A DNA stretch of 64,000 nt from Methylobacter sp. (GCA_030679035.1 JAUXTH010000116.1:1-64000); one strand, 5' to 3'; numbered from the stretch's first letter, positions 55,696 through 64,000 are shown. Notes: generated by a model from the sequence alone, not told the origin. Program-made: numbers and translations.

Positions 55696-57489
55696 GTGAG
55701 ACAGTTTATTCGTGGTATCGCAGAAAACAATCATTATCAGGCAACGCATTTGTTGCAAATTCTAAGGCAAATCCAATCCCGTTATCATTATATCCCGGAA
55801 CCAGCAATAGAGCAGCTGTCCGAGTTGCTAAGCATTCCCCGGCCGCAAATCATCAGCGTCATTGAATTCTACAGTTTTTTCCATCTGATCCCCAGAGGCC
55901 AATATGAGCTGTTGATCAGCGATTCCATCACCGATCATATGCTGGGCAAGAAAAGCCTGCTTGATTATCTGGCGAATAAGCTGGGTGTTGCGGTTGGCGA
56001 AGTCAGGGAAGATGGAGTGGTCAGCCTGGATAACACGTCATGTACTGGCATGTGCGATCAAGGGCCCGCCGGTTTGGTAAACGGCTATGCATTGACCCGG
56101 CTGGATCATTCCACAATTGATAAAATCGCAGCGTTGATTAATCAACAAAAACCGCTGGACGAATGGCCGAACGAGTTATTTCAGGTCGATGATAATATCT
56201 ACAAATCCGGTTTATTGCTGGACCAGCAGATTGAGCAAGGCGCGGCGCTTAAATCGGCCTTTAAACGGGGACTCAAGGAAACGCTGAAAGAAATTGACTA
56301 CTCGGGTTTGCGGGGTCGTGGCGGAGCCGGATTTAAAACGGCGATCAAGTGGCAATTTTGTTCTGAAGAACAACAGTCTGTGCGTTACGTGGTGTGTAAT
56401 GCCGATGAGGGCGAGCCCGGTACGTTTAAGGATAGGGTGCTGTTGAATTCTTATGCGGACCAGGTTTTTGAAGGCATGACCGTGTGCGCCGCGATTATCG
56501 GCGCTAAGCAGGGCTTTTTATATTTGCGCGGCGAGTATTTGCATCTACAAGATAAGCTGCAAAGCATTTTGGATCAGCGCCGTCAAAATGGTTTGCTGGG
56601 TAACAATATTTTGGGCGCAGGCTTGGATTTCGATATTGAAATCTGTCTGGGTGCAGGCGCTTATATTTGCGGTGAAGAATCCGCGTTGATCGAATCGCTG
56701 GAAGGCAAAGCCGGTATTCCGCGCAACCGTCCGCCTTATCCCGTCACGCAGGGCTATTTGGGCAAACCGACCGTAGTCAATAATGTGGAAACATTCCTGG
56801 CTGCTGCCGGTATTGCAGTCAATGGCGGTGACTGGTTTGCCAATATCGGCACCGAAAAATCAAAAGGCACCAAGATACTCAGTATCAGCGGTGATTGTGC
56901 GCATCCCGGCATCTATGAATATCCGTTCGGCACGACAATTCAGACTATTCTAAATGACTGCGGCGCGGACGATGTGTTGGGTGTCCAGGTAGGCGGGCCG
57001 TCGGGAACTTTTATTTCCAATCAGGAATTCGACCGCAAACTGGCTTTTGAGGATTTGGCTACCGGCGGATCATTCATTATTTTCAACTCCAGTCGTAACA
57101 TTCTCGACATGGTTCATAACTTTACGCATTTTTTCGCCCATGAAAGCTGTGGATTTTGTACGCCATGCCGGGTAGGCACTTCGTTGTTGCAAAAGCAGAT
57201 CGATAAGATTGTCGAAGGTCACGGCTCGGCGGGCGATGTGGTTGCGTTGGAAGAATTGTGTCAGCTGGTCAAAAACTATAGCCATTGTGGCTTGGGCCAA
57301 ACTGCTGCGAATCCGATATTAACAACGCTGGAACGCTACCCCGATTTGTACCAAGACCGACTAAAAGAAATCAGTTATGAACCGGGATTCGATTTGGATG
57401 GTGCGCTGGAAACAGCGCGGCGCATGGCGAATCGGGATGATGCCGGAGCGCATTTGGCCCAGACTCAGATGGAGAGCGAACATGAGTAA
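55696..57489 (+). CDS. hoxF: NAD-reducing hydrogenase diaphorase subunit HoxF
   Basis: HoxF transfers electrons between NAD(H), FMN and iron-sulfur clusters in the bidirectional hydrogenase. The 597-residue protein fuses a NuoE-like part (about 1-150) to a NuoF-like part. Only one Cys pair, SCTGMCDQG, is visible in the NuoE part; the first pair of NuoE is absent. The NuoF part has RGRGGAGFKTAIKW, NADEGEPGTFKDR, GAGAYICGEESALIESLEGK and a 4Fe-4S site SCGFCTPCR plus SHCGLG. A GTG start behind GGGAG is used. It is the first gene of the hydrogenase operon; no hoxE precedes it. Confidence 0.95.
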   Translation: MRQFIRGIAENNHYQATHLLQILRQIQSRYHYIPEPAIEQLSELLSIPRPQIISVIEFYSFFHLIPRGQYELLISDSITDHMLGKKSLLDYLANKLGVAVGEVREDGVVSLDNTSCTGMCDQGPAGLVNGYALTRLDHSTIDKIAALINQQKPLDEWPNELFQVDDNIYKSGLLLDQQIEQGAALKSAFKRGLKETLKEIDYSGLRGRGGAGFKTAIKWQFCSEEQQSVRYVVCNADEGEPGTFKDRVLLNSYADQVFEGMTVCAAIIGAKQGFLYLRGEYLHLQDKLQSILDQRRQNGLLGNNILGAGLDFDIEICLGAGAYICGEESALIESLEGKAGIPRNRPPYPVTQGYLGKPTVVNNVETFLAAAGIAVNGGDWFANIGTEKSKGTKILSISGDCAHPGIYEYPFGTTIQTILNDCGADDVLGVQVGGPSGTFISNQEFDRKLAFEDLATGGSFIIFNSSRNILDMVHNFTHFFAHESCGFCTPCRVGTSLLQKQIDKIVEGHGSAGDVVALEELCQLVKNYSHCGLGQTAANPILTTLERYPDLYQDRLKEISYEPGFDLDGALETARRMANRDDAGAHLAQTQMESEHE

Positions 57490-58201
57490 AACAATTACTA
57501 TCGATGGCAAAACCATCCCTTTTGAAGACGGCCAGACCATTATGGATGCCGCGATGGCGGCAGGTGTCTACATCCCGCACTTATGTCATCAACCGGAATT
57601 TACTCCGCATGGCAGCTGCAAGCTATGCACGGTCAAAGTCAACGGGCGCAACTGTTCTGCCTGTACCTACCCGGCAATGGACGGTCAGGACGTGCTTAAT
57701 GAGACCGAAGAGTTGATTGAAGACCGGAAGAGAATCACCCAGATGCTATTTGTGGAAGGTAATCATTTTTGCCCGTCCTGCGAAAAAACCGGTAACTGCC
57801 AGCTGCAAGCCGTTGCTTATCATTTGAACATGCTCGACAACCATTTTCCGCTGTTTTACCCGGATCGGGAAGTGGACGCCTCTCACCCCGAAGTGATGAT
57901 CGACCATAACCGCTGCATTTTCTGCACGCTGTGCGTCCGCGCAAGTCACGAAAAAGACGGTAAAGACGTGTTTGCAATCAGCGGGCGCGGTATTCACAAA
58001 CATTTGATCGTCAATGCCGAAAGCGGCTTGCTGAAAGATACCGACGTGGCAGCGACGGATCACGCGGCGCACATTTGCCCTACCGGCGCAATTCTGATCA
58101 AGCGCACCGGTTACCAAGTGCCGATCGGCCAGCGCATTTACGATCATCAACAAATCGATCAAGTAAGTTTAGCCACGGAGCATCCTAAGCATGGCGAATA
58201 A
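57482..58201 (+). CDS. hoxU: NAD-reducing hydrogenase diaphorase subunit HoxU
   Basis: An iron-sulfur electron conduit between HoxF and HoxY, related to the N-terminus of NuoG. The 239-residue protein has a 2Fe-2S ferredoxin domain (HLCHQ, CKLCTV, CSACTYPA), the His-liganded cluster site NHFCPSCEKTGNC and a 4Fe-4S site with CIFCTLCVRASHE and CPTGA. ATG 57482 overlaps hoxF by 8 bp, and the end overlaps hoxY by 11 bp. Confidence 0.95.
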   Translation: MSKTITIDGKTIPFEDGQTIMDAAMAAGVYIPHLCHQPEFTPHGSCKLCTVKVNGRNCSACTYPAMDGQDVLNETEELIEDRKRITQMLFVEGNHFCPSCEKTGNCQLQAVAYHLNMLDNHFPLFYPDREVDASHPEVMIDHNRCIFCTLCVRASHEKDGKDVFAISGRGIHKHLIVNAESGLLKDTDVAATDHAAHICPTGAILIKRTGYQVPIGQRIYDHQQIDQVSLATEHPKHGE

Positions 58202-58730
58202 AATTAGAGTAGCGACAACATCGCTGGCAGGCTGCTTCGGCTGTCACATGTCTTTTCTGGATATAGACGAACGGATGCTGCAACTGGCCGAAGTCGTGGA
58301 GTTCGATCGCTCACCGATTACCGACATAGAGCATTGCACCAACTGCGATATAGGCCTGATTGAAGGCGGCGTGTGCAATTCCGAAAACGTGCATGTGCTT
58401 AGGGAGTTTCGCAACAACTGCAAAATCCTGGTTGCGGTCGGCGCCTGCGCGATTAACGGCGGACTGCCCGCGATGCGCAACCATATTCCTCTAGAAGAAT
58501 GCCTGAACGAGGCTTATCTGGACGGTATCGGCGTGGAAAACCCGAAGATCCCCAGCGATATAGAATTACCGTTGCTGTTGGACCAAGTGCATCCGATTCA
58601 TGAAATCGTCAAAATCGATTATTACTTGCCCGGCTGTCCGCCGTCGGCGGACGTGTTCTGGAAATTCCTGACCGATTTGATCGAAGGGCGTGAACCTTCA
58701 TTACCTTATGAGTTGGTTCATTACGATTGA
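58191..58730 (+). CDS. hoxY: NAD-reducing hydrogenase small subunit HoxY
   Basis: The small subunit of the [NiFe] hydrogenase module, carrying the proximal 4Fe-4S cluster. The 179-residue protein has the ligands C15 and C18 (SLAGCFGCHMSFLD), C86 (VAVGACAINGGLPA) and C149 (YLPGCPPSAD). There is no Tat signal, so the enzyme is cytoplasmic, as in group 3d. In other operons hoxH follows directly; here a toxin-antitoxin pair intervenes. Confidence 0.95.
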   Translation: MANKIRVATTSLAGCFGCHMSFLDIDERMLQLAEVVEFDRSPITDIEHCTNCDIGLIEGGVCNSENVHVLREFRNNCKILVAVGACAINGGLPAMRNHIPLEECLNEAYLDGIGVENPKIPSDIELPLLLDQVHPIHEIVKIDYYLPGCPPSADVFWKFLTDLIEGREPSLPYELVHYD

Positions 58731-58757
58731 GTGACTTCAATAACTGAGAGGAAAACC

Positions 58758-58991
58758 ATGTACACGGTTTATAAAATCAATGCCGATGAGTTAAACGAAA
58801 ATTTTATCGCATCCATCAAGGCGCAGTTTCAACACAAAGATATTGAGATTGCCATTTGCGAAACGGCGCAAGCTGAACAGGATGAAACCGATTATTTATT
58901 GAGCGATCCCGCTAATAAAGCGCGTCTATTAGGAGCGATAGACAATGTAAAAAAGGGTAAATTGGTAACTGCCCATTTAAACGATCTGTAA
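58758..58991 (+). CDS. yefM: YefM-like antitoxin inside the hox operon
   Basis: A 77-residue Phd/YefM-type or RelB-like protein: a short N-terminal dimer domain and an acidic middle, then LLSDPANKARLLGAIDNVKKGKLVTAH, a pattern seen in YefM-type C-termini that wrap the toxin. GAGAGGAAAACC precedes the ATG. Its stop overlaps the toxin start by one base (TAATG). Family assignment is supported mainly by the clear YoeB partner. Confidence 0.8.
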   Translation: MYTVYKINADELNENFIASIKAQFQHKDIEIAICETAQAEQDETDYLLSDPANKARLLGAIDNVKKGKLVTAHLNDL

Positions 58992-59251
58992 TGAATATTG
59001 CTTTTGAACAAGATGCTTTTGAGGATTTTACTAGCTGGGCAAGCGAGGATAAAAAACTCTATAAACGTCTTGTTAGCCTGATTAAAGAAACTACGCGAAA
59101 TCCATATACAGGCTTGGGAAAACCTGAAGCCTTAAAGCATGAGTTACAAGGTTATTGGTCGCGCCGCATTAATGATGAGCATCGCTTGGTGTATAAAGTT
59201 GAAGCCGATAGACTGATTGTTATTAGCTGTAAGTATCATTATAAAAAATAA
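58991..59251 (+). CDS. yoeB: YoeB-like mRNA interferase toxin inside the hox operon
   Basis: An 86-residue RelE-superfamily toxin. The E. coli YoeB catalytic residues E46, R65, H83 and Y84 are found at the same positions here (GKPEAL, EHR, KYHYKK). YoeB cleaves mRNA in the ribosomal A site. Order and overlap with the antitoxin are normal. The pair lies on the operon strand between hoxY and hoxH, so hox transcription would also read it. Confidence 0.9.
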   Translation: MNIAFEQDAFEDFTSWASEDKKLYKRLVSLIKETTRNPYTGLGKPEALKHELQGYWSRRINDEHRLVYKVEADRLIVISCKYHYKK

Positions 59252-59268
59252 CAAATACGAGAATTATT

Positions 59269-60768
59269 ATGTACGAACATTTAGAAACAGCTGAAAACCG
59301 GGACAGTTTAAAACGCGTTGTCGTCGATCCGGTTTCGCGTGTTGAAGGGCACGGCAAAGTCACTTTATTGTTGGATGCGGATAATAAAGTCCAGCAAGCT
59401 AGGTTGCATATCGTTGAATTTCGAGGCTTCGAACGATTCATTCAAGGCAGGCCGTATTGGGAGTTGCCGGTTTTAGTGCAGCGGTTATGCGGCATCTGTC
59501 CGGTCAGTCATCATCTGGCCGCTGCCAAAGCCATCGACCAACTGGTCGGTATCGATCCTGAAAACCTGCCTGTTTCGGCCGACAAATTAAGGCGTCTGCT
59601 GCATTTCGGGCAAGTGCTGCAATCCCACGCCCTGCATTTCTTTCATTTATCCAGCCCGGATTTGCTGTTCGGCTTTGAGAGCGACATCAGCAAGCGTTCG
59701 GTTATCGCGGTATTGGCTGAGTATCCAGAAATCGGCGTACAGGGCGTAAAACTGCGCAAATACGGCCAGGAAGTCATTCGCATGGTGTCGGGCAAACGTA
59801 TTCACGGCACCGGCGCGATTGCAGGCGGCATGAATAAATCGTTGAGCAAAGCCGAACGCGACTATCTGCTGGAAGATATCGACCAGATGATAACCTGGGC
59901 GGAAGGTTCGGTTGCGCTGATAAAAAAAGTGCATTGCTCCAATCTGCCTTATTACGATGAGTTTGCCACTATACGTACCAATTATTTGGGATTGACCAAA
60001 CCGGACGGCGCACTGGAGCTTTATCACGGCGGTATCCGCGCCAAGAATGAGCACGGCGAAACCCTTATGGATCACATCGATTATTGCAAATATAACGATT
60101 ATATCCATGAAGAAGTTCGCTCATGGACGTATATGAAGTTTCCGTACCTGCTGTCACTGGGGCAGGAACAAGGCTGGTATCGGGTCGGGCCGTTGGCGCG
60201 GGTCAATAACTGCGACTACATCGACACCCCGTTGGCGGAAGCCGCTCGTGTCGAGTTTAAAGCGCACAGCAGCGAAGCGATGGTGCATAGCACCCTGGCG
60301 TTTCACTGGGCGCGCTTGATTGAAGTCCTGCATTGCGCCGAAAGCATTAAAGAGCTGCTCAACGACCCCGACATCATGGGTCATGATTTGGTGGCGCAAG
60401 GCGAAAAGCGTTATGAAGGCATAGGTGTGATTGAAGCGCCGCGCGGCACCTTGTTTCATCACTATCAAGTCGATGAAAACGACATCGTCACCAAAGCCAA
60501 CCTGATCGTTTCGACCACCAGCAATAACATGGCGATGAATGAATCGGTGCGGCAAGTGGCGGCAGAATATCTATCAGGCCGGGAACTGACCGAACCCTTG
60601 TTGAACAACCTGGAGGTGGCGATACGCGCTTACGATCCTTGTTTGTCCTGCGCGACCCATGCGGTAGGCAAAATGCCGCTGCAACTTGAGCTGGTTGATG
60701 CCGAAGGCAAGCTGATCGATAAGCTTATCAAACACGGCGACGGTCAAATCGAGCGGGATAATGCCTAA
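59269..60768 (+). CDS. hoxH: NAD-reducing hydrogenase large subunit HoxH
   Basis: The catalytic [NiFe] subunit. The 499-residue precursor has the L1 motif RLCGICPVSHH with C74 and C77, and the L2 motif DPCLSCATH with C458 and C461; H464 is the usual last residue after maturation. About 35 residues (from A465) form the tail that HoxW should remove. RVEGHGKVTLL near the start is typical. It starts 17 bp after yoeB and overlaps hoxW by 8 bp. Confidence 0.96.
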   Translation: MYEHLETAENRDSLKRVVVDPVSRVEGHGKVTLLLDADNKVQQARLHIVEFRGFERFIQGRPYWELPVLVQRLCGICPVSHHLAAAKAIDQLVGIDPENLPVSADKLRRLLHFGQVLQSHALHFFHLSSPDLLFGFESDISKRSVIAVLAEYPEIGVQGVKLRKYGQEVIRMVSGKRIHGTGAIAGGMNKSLSKAERDYLLEDIDQMITWAEGSVALIKKVHCSNLPYYDEFATIRTNYLGLTKPDGALELYHGGIRAKNEHGETLMDHIDYCKYNDYIHEEVRSWTYMKFPYLLSLGQEQGWYRVGPLARVNNCDYIDTPLAEAARVEFKAHSSEAMVHSTLAFHWARLIEVLHCAESIKELLNDPDIMGHDLVAQGEKRYEGIGVIEAPRGTLFHHYQVDENDIVTKANLIVSTTSNNMAMNESVRQVAAEYLSGRELTEPLLNNLEVAIRAYDPCLSCATHAVGKMPLQLELVDAEGKLIDKLIKHGDGQIERDNA

Positions 60769-61261
60769 ACCGGTCTTGCTGTTCGGTTACGGCAATCTCA
60801 GTCGCGGCGACGATGCGCTGGGGCCGTTGCTGCTCGAATACGCCGAAACTCATTGCGACTTGGATGATATTGAAATACTGACTGACTTCCAGTTGCAAAT
60901 CGAACATGCGCTGGATCTGGAAAACAGGCGGCTGGTGTTGTTTGTTGATGCGTCTGTAGCCTGCGTCAATGCGTTTGATTTTGCGGTGCTTGAACCTGCC
61001 AGGGATAAAAGCTATACGACTCACGCGATGAGCCCTGCGGCGGTTTTGGATGTGTATCAATCGATCAAAAAGCAAACGCCGCCGCCGTGTTTTTTGCTGA
61101 GCATCAAAGCCGAGAAATTCGAATTGGGCGATGGTTTAAGCGCGAATGCCGAAACTAATTTAGTTGAAGCATGTTCGTTTGCAGGACGCTTGTTAAGCAA
61201 TCCCGAACTTGATTTCTGGCTGAAACAGGTAAATGCCGCCGAGTCATGCCTGCTAACGTAA
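60761..61261 (+). CDS. hoxW: Hydrogenase maturation protease HoxW
   Basis: The endopeptidase that cleaves the HoxH tail after nickel insertion. The 166-residue protein has the family start LLFGYGNLSRGDDALGPLLLE, whose Asp residue is one nickel-sensing ligand, and VDASVACVNAFDFAVL with the second acidic site; a His in THAMSP is a likely third ligand. It immediately follows its substrate gene. Confidence 0.93.
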   Translation: MPKPVLLFGYGNLSRGDDALGPLLLEYAETHCDLDDIEILTDFQLQIEHALDLENRRLVLFVDASVACVNAFDFAVLEPARDKSYTTHAMSPAAVLDVYQSIKKQTPPPCFLLSIKAEKFELGDGLSANAETNLVEACSFAGRLLSNPELDFWLKQVNAAESCLLT

Positions 61262-61266
61262 ACTTT

Positions 61267-61349
61267 GTAGGAGCGGGCCATGCCCGCGATATTTTGGCTA
61301 CAATTATTCACATTTACGCGCCCCGGTCGCGGGCATGGCCCGCTCCTAC
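61267..61349. repeat. Perfect 23-bp inverted repeat between hoxW and hypA
   Basis: Arms at 61267-61289 (starts GTAGGAGCGGGCCATG) and 61327-61349 are exact complements separated by a 37-bp spacer. This GTAGGAGCGGG-CCCGCTCCTAC type is a widespread intergenic repeat. It would form a strong RNA hairpin within the operon and could partly terminate or protect the transcript. Confidence 0.92.
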
Positions 61350-61397
61350 GAGGTTATTGGCTTTAAGTCGACAGCATTGCATGGCACAGGGATAGCC

Positions 61398-61739
61398 ATG
61401 CATGAGCTCTCCCTCCTTGAAAACGTCAGGGAAATCCTGGAAAACCATGCCCTGAGCCAGAACTTCAACAAGGTCACCCAAGTGACCCTGGAAATCGGCA
61501 AGCTTTCCAGCGTGGAGCCGGATGCGTTGCGCTTCGGTTTCGACGTGGTGATGAAAGATTCATTGGCAGAAAATGCCGAATTGATAATTTCCGATATAGC
61601 GGGATTGGGGGTTTGCCGGCAATGTGGGCTACAATTCGAATTGGAAACTTCGCATGATCCTTGTCCCCATTGCGCCAGCCCTTTTGTTAAAATCATTCAG
61701 GGCGCGGAAATGAAAATTAAAGACTTGATTGTTATCTAA
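61398..61739 (+). CDS. hypA: Hydrogenase nickel incorporation protein HypA
   Basis: HypA delivers nickel to the hydrogenase large subunit together with HypB. The 113-residue protein starts MHELSL, where the amine and H2 bind nickel, and has the zinc site C73, C76, C89 and C92 (VCRQCG, DPCPHCA). ATG 61398 is required for the MHE start; a longer upstream frame runs through the inverted repeat and is rejected. Confidence 0.95.
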   Translation: MHELSLLENVREILENHALSQNFNKVTQVTLEIGKLSSVEPDALRFGFDVVMKDSLAENAELIISDIAGLGVCRQCGLQFELETSHDPCPHCASPFVKIIQGAEMKIKDLIVI

Positions 61740-61757
61740 GCAAGCAAAAGAGTTTTT

Positions 61758-61886
61758 ACCACGAAGAGCATGAAGCTGTAGGGATAGCAACGTGCATCCC
61801 ATACCCATCAACTTAAGACATTTCACCACGAAGGCACGAAGAACAACCAAAGTAAAAGTTTCGTGCTCTTCGTACCTTCGTGGTGA
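61758..61886. repeat. ACCACGAAG-type inverted repeat between hypA and hypB
   Basis: Arms TCACCACGAAGGCACGAAGA (61823-61842) and the near-complement at 61867-61886 differ at one position. A third arm-like copy, ACCACGAAGAGCATGAAG, is at 61758-61775, followed by CTGTAGGGATAGC, which resembles one arm of the murG repeat. The gap is otherwise empty. Confidence 0.8.
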
Positions 61887-61923
61887 TTTAAAAAAATACT
61901 TACACTCTTACAGGTCACTATTT

Positions 61924-62697
61924 ATGTGCGGAATATGCGGTTGCAGCCAACCCGGCAAAATTAACAAACTCCAGCCTGTAAGCGGGCGAGTTCATCAGCA
62001 TGACCACGATCACGATCACGGTCATCACCATCACGACGCAGAGCGGCTGATTAAAGTCGAGCAAGACTTGCTCAGTAAAAACAATGCCTACGCGGGGCAA
62101 AACAGGACGTATTTTCAGCAGCACAATATTTTTACGTTGAATCTGGTTTCCAGCCCCGGTGCAGGAAAAACCACGTTGCTGGTTGAAACCATTAAAGTCT
62201 TAAAAGACCGCTTTCCTATCGCCGTCATCGAAGGCGATCAGCAAACCGAGCATGATGCGGATCGAATCAGGGCCACCGGTGTGCCCGCGTTGCAAATCAA
62301 CACCGGCCGGGCCTGTCATCTCGATGCGCACGGCATCGGTCATGCAATCCAGGAGCTGGGCGTACAAGCCAACAGCCTGCTGGCTATAGAAAATGTCGGC
62401 AACCTGGTCTGCCCGTCTTCATTCGATTTGGGCGAAGCGCATAAAGTCGTGGTGTTGTCAGTGACCGAAGGCGACGATAAGCCGCTCAAATATCCGGACA
62501 TGTTTCATGCGGCAGACTTGATGATCATCAATAAAACCGACTTGCTGCCTTATGTCGATTTTGATGTGGAGCGTTGTATTAATTACGCCCGGCAGGTCAA
62601 CCCCGACATACAGATCATTCAGTTGTCATCGACCAAGGGCGATAATTTTTCAGCTTGGACAGATTGGCTAGCCGGGCATGTTAAGCTGGAAGCTTAA
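61924..62697 (+). CDS. hypB: Hydrogenase nickel GTPase HypB
   Basis: HypB is the GTPase that drives nickel insertion. The 257-residue protein has the N-terminal high-affinity nickel site MCGICGC (C2, C5, C7), a His-rich stretch (about 24-37) for nickel storage, and the GTPase loop SSPGAGKTTL at 76-85, EGDQQTEHDA and NKTDLLPY. It ends the hox operon in this window. hypF, hypC, hypD and hypE must be elsewhere. Confidence 0.95.
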   Translation: MCGICGCSQPGKINKLQPVSGRVHQHDHDHDHGHHHHDAERLIKVEQDLLSKNNAYAGQNRTYFQQHNIFTLNLVSSPGAGKTTLLVETIKVLKDRFPIAVIEGDQQTEHDADRIRATGVPALQINTGRACHLDAHGIGHAIQELGVQANSLLAIENVGNLVCPSSFDLGEAHKVVVLSVTEGDDKPLKYPDMFHAADLMIINKTDLLPYVDFDVERCINYARQVNPDIQIIQLSSTKGDNFSAWTDWLAGHVKLEA

Positions 62698-62709
62698 GAG
62701 TTGTGCGGC

Positions 62710-64000
62710 TTAATTACAAACCCGCTTAACCGGAAAATGGCAGCTAAACTGGCTGCCCTTGCCCAATTCGCTGGCGATGCTTAACTTGGCATCGTGCCGC
62801 ATCAGTACATGTTTAACGATAGCCAAGCCTAGCCCTGTGCCTCCCACCTTCTTTTTGCGCTTGACCTCAGACCGGTAAAATCGTTCGGTAACGCGAGGAA
62901 TATCGGCCGCAGCAATGCCTTCGCCCTGATCTTCAACATCCAGCACGATGCTGTCGTTGGCTCGATACCAGCGCACTTTTACCACGGAATCTTCCGGCGA
63001 ATATTTAAGCGCATTGCCCAGCAGGTTGGTGAAGGCGCTACGCAATTCCTGCTCTTCGCCAGTGATATGCACATCGGTTTCCAGACTCAATTCGATCCGG
63101 GCGGGAATGTTGCCAGCAAGAGGTAGGTCGGGAGCGGAAGCTTTGTTGTGCAAGGTCTCCGCTTCCTTGCAAATCTGGCTTAATAAAGCCGGGATATTAA
63201 CGCACTCGGTTTTCTTCTGCTGGGTTTCCAGACGGGTCAGCAACAGCAAGTCGTCGACCAGGTGCTGCATGCGCTCGGTTTGCCCCTGCATTTGCTGGAA
63301 CGAGGTGGTCAATAACGGTGATTCGCCGTCATCCATGTCCTGCAAGGTTTCCAGATAACCTTTCAATACGGTCAGAGGGGTTCTGAGTTCATGCGACACA
63401 TTGGCCACAAAATCTTTGCGCATCCGTTCCATTTTTTTCAGCTGCGTCACGTCCTGGGCCAATAACAGGCGCAAGCCGGCGCCATAGGTGATAATTCGCA
63501 CGGCCAGCGTGATGCGATGGTTGACCGGCGAAGGCAAGATGACGGGTTCGCTATAATTCCCCGATTTAAGATAGCGGATAAATTCAGGGAAACGAATCAG
63601 GTTGGGGATGCGCTGGCCTTTATCCGATTGCTGCAAGCCGAAAACTTCCCTGGCCGCTTTATTCGCCCACTCAATCTCGTCATTGGAGCCCAAAACGACG
63701 GCGGCATCCGGTAACGCTTCGGTGGACTGGCGAAACTGGTCAACCATTTTGCCCAGTTTCTTTTTGCGTTTTTTTTCGTTCTTTTTGATGCGGTAAACAT
63801 GGTAGTAAATTTCTTCCCAGACGCCTGATGTCTTTGGATATTTAGCCCTGCCCCCGGTTCTTATCCATTTTTCAAAGCGGTTAATTTGGAACAGTTGGCG
63901 CATTAACATGCCCAGCGTCAACGCCAGCGTCAAGGGCATAAAAAGCCCGGTTAAGCCGCCCGCTATCGACACTGCTAAAAACAGCAGTAATCCGGTAATG
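62710..64000 (-). CDS. phoR: Phosphate regulon sensor kinase PhoR, 5' end outside the window
   Basis: The frame is open to the window edge, so the N-terminus is incomplete; a GTG at 63972 is internal to an ongoing membrane segment. The visible part has a hydrophobic N-terminus, a linker, a PAS domain (ALPDAAVVLGSNDEIEWANKAAREVFG), the H box FVANVSHELRTPL and ATPase motifs NLLGNALKYSPE, DQGEGI and GTGLGLAIVKH. The layout without a periplasmic sensor fits PhoR. phoB would be expected beyond the window. It converges with hypB across 12 bp. Confidence 0.88.
   Translation of the reverse strand, partial: ITGLLLFLAVSIAGGLTGLFMPLTLALTLGMLMRQLFQINRFEKWIRTGGRAKYPKTSGVWEEIYYHVYRIKKNEKKRKKKLGKMVDQFRQSTEALPDAAVVLGSNDEIEWANKAAREVFGLQQSDKGQRIPNLIRFPEFIRYLKSGNYSEPVILPSPVNHRITLAVRIITYGAGLRLLLAQDVTQLKKMERMRKDFVANVSHELRTPLTVLKGYLETLQDMDDGESPLLTTSFQQMQGQTERMQHLVDDLLLLTRLETQQKKTECVNIPALLSQICKEAETLHNKASAPDLPLAGNIPARIELSLETDVHITGEEQELRSAFTNLLGNALKYSPEDSVVKVRWYRANDSIVLDVEDQGEGIAAADIPRVTERFYRSEVKRKKKVGGTGLGLAIVKHVLMRHDAKLSIASELGKGSQFSCHFPVKRVCN

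Noticed and set aside
61335-61397. Longer hypA reading frame starting in the inverted repeat
   Set aside because: HypA requires an N-terminal Met-His-Glu for nickel binding, which is given only by ATG 61398. The upstream codons are repeat sequence.

Overview
The window is a roughly 50% GC chromosomal segment from a gammaproteobacterium. The gene orders ribF-ileS-lspA, lpoA-yraN-diaA beside rsmI and rnpB, and the complete mraZ-to-lpxC division and cell-wall cluster are typical of that class. The dense palindromic intergenic repeats and the NAD-linked hydrogenase recall methane-oxidising Methylococcales, but no methane-oxidation gene is in view, so that placement is inference.

Layout. 1-8110: end of a CBS-domain gene, a tandem heptamer plus hairpin cluster, dsbB, then a signalling block of two large sensor kinases, a stand-alone receiver and a diguanylate cyclase. 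The first kinase begins with a membrane domain matching plant and cyanobacterial ethylene receptors, with the copper-binding Cys and His conserved. 8179-15160: a periplasmic methyltransferase-like protein, a DnaA-box-rich AT-rich gap, priA, bamD, rluD, pgeF and a ZIP metal transporter. 15165-18385: a small accessory island with a Uma2 protein, a putative abortive-infection membrane protein, a HigBA-like pair whose toxin has no usable full-length start codon, and a HepT/MntA pair. 18386-31260: pgm, an L,D-transpeptidase next to an Lpp-type lipoprotein, ribF-ileS-lspA, ampD, a DUF1631 gene, nadC, a flavin reductase, a GlcD-like oxidase and the wreck of a dolP-like gene. 31267-35616: diaA, yraN, lpoA, rsmI and the RNase P RNA.

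36016-55078 is the whole dcw cluster (mraZ rsmH ftsL ftsI murE murF mraY murD ftsW murG murC murB ddlB ftsQ ftsA ftsZ lpxC). It is preceded by a good sigma-70 promoter overlapped by 10-bp-spaced MraZ boxes. dciA lies convergent at its end.

55696-62697 is a bidirectional [NiFe] hydrogenase operon, hoxF-hoxU-hoxY, then a YefM/YoeB toxin-antitoxin pair, then hoxH-hoxW-hypA-hypB. The window ends inside phoR on the other strand.

The most unusual signal is a mosaic family of short palindromes. Related blocks occur between genes (15920, 31131, 35650) and also inside reading frames: a 48-codon in-frame insert in ddlB, segments in lpoA, ftsI and ftsQ, and a possible one at the end of murF. A different inverted repeat lies inside murG. 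These elements appear to spread through essential envelope genes without breaking the frame.
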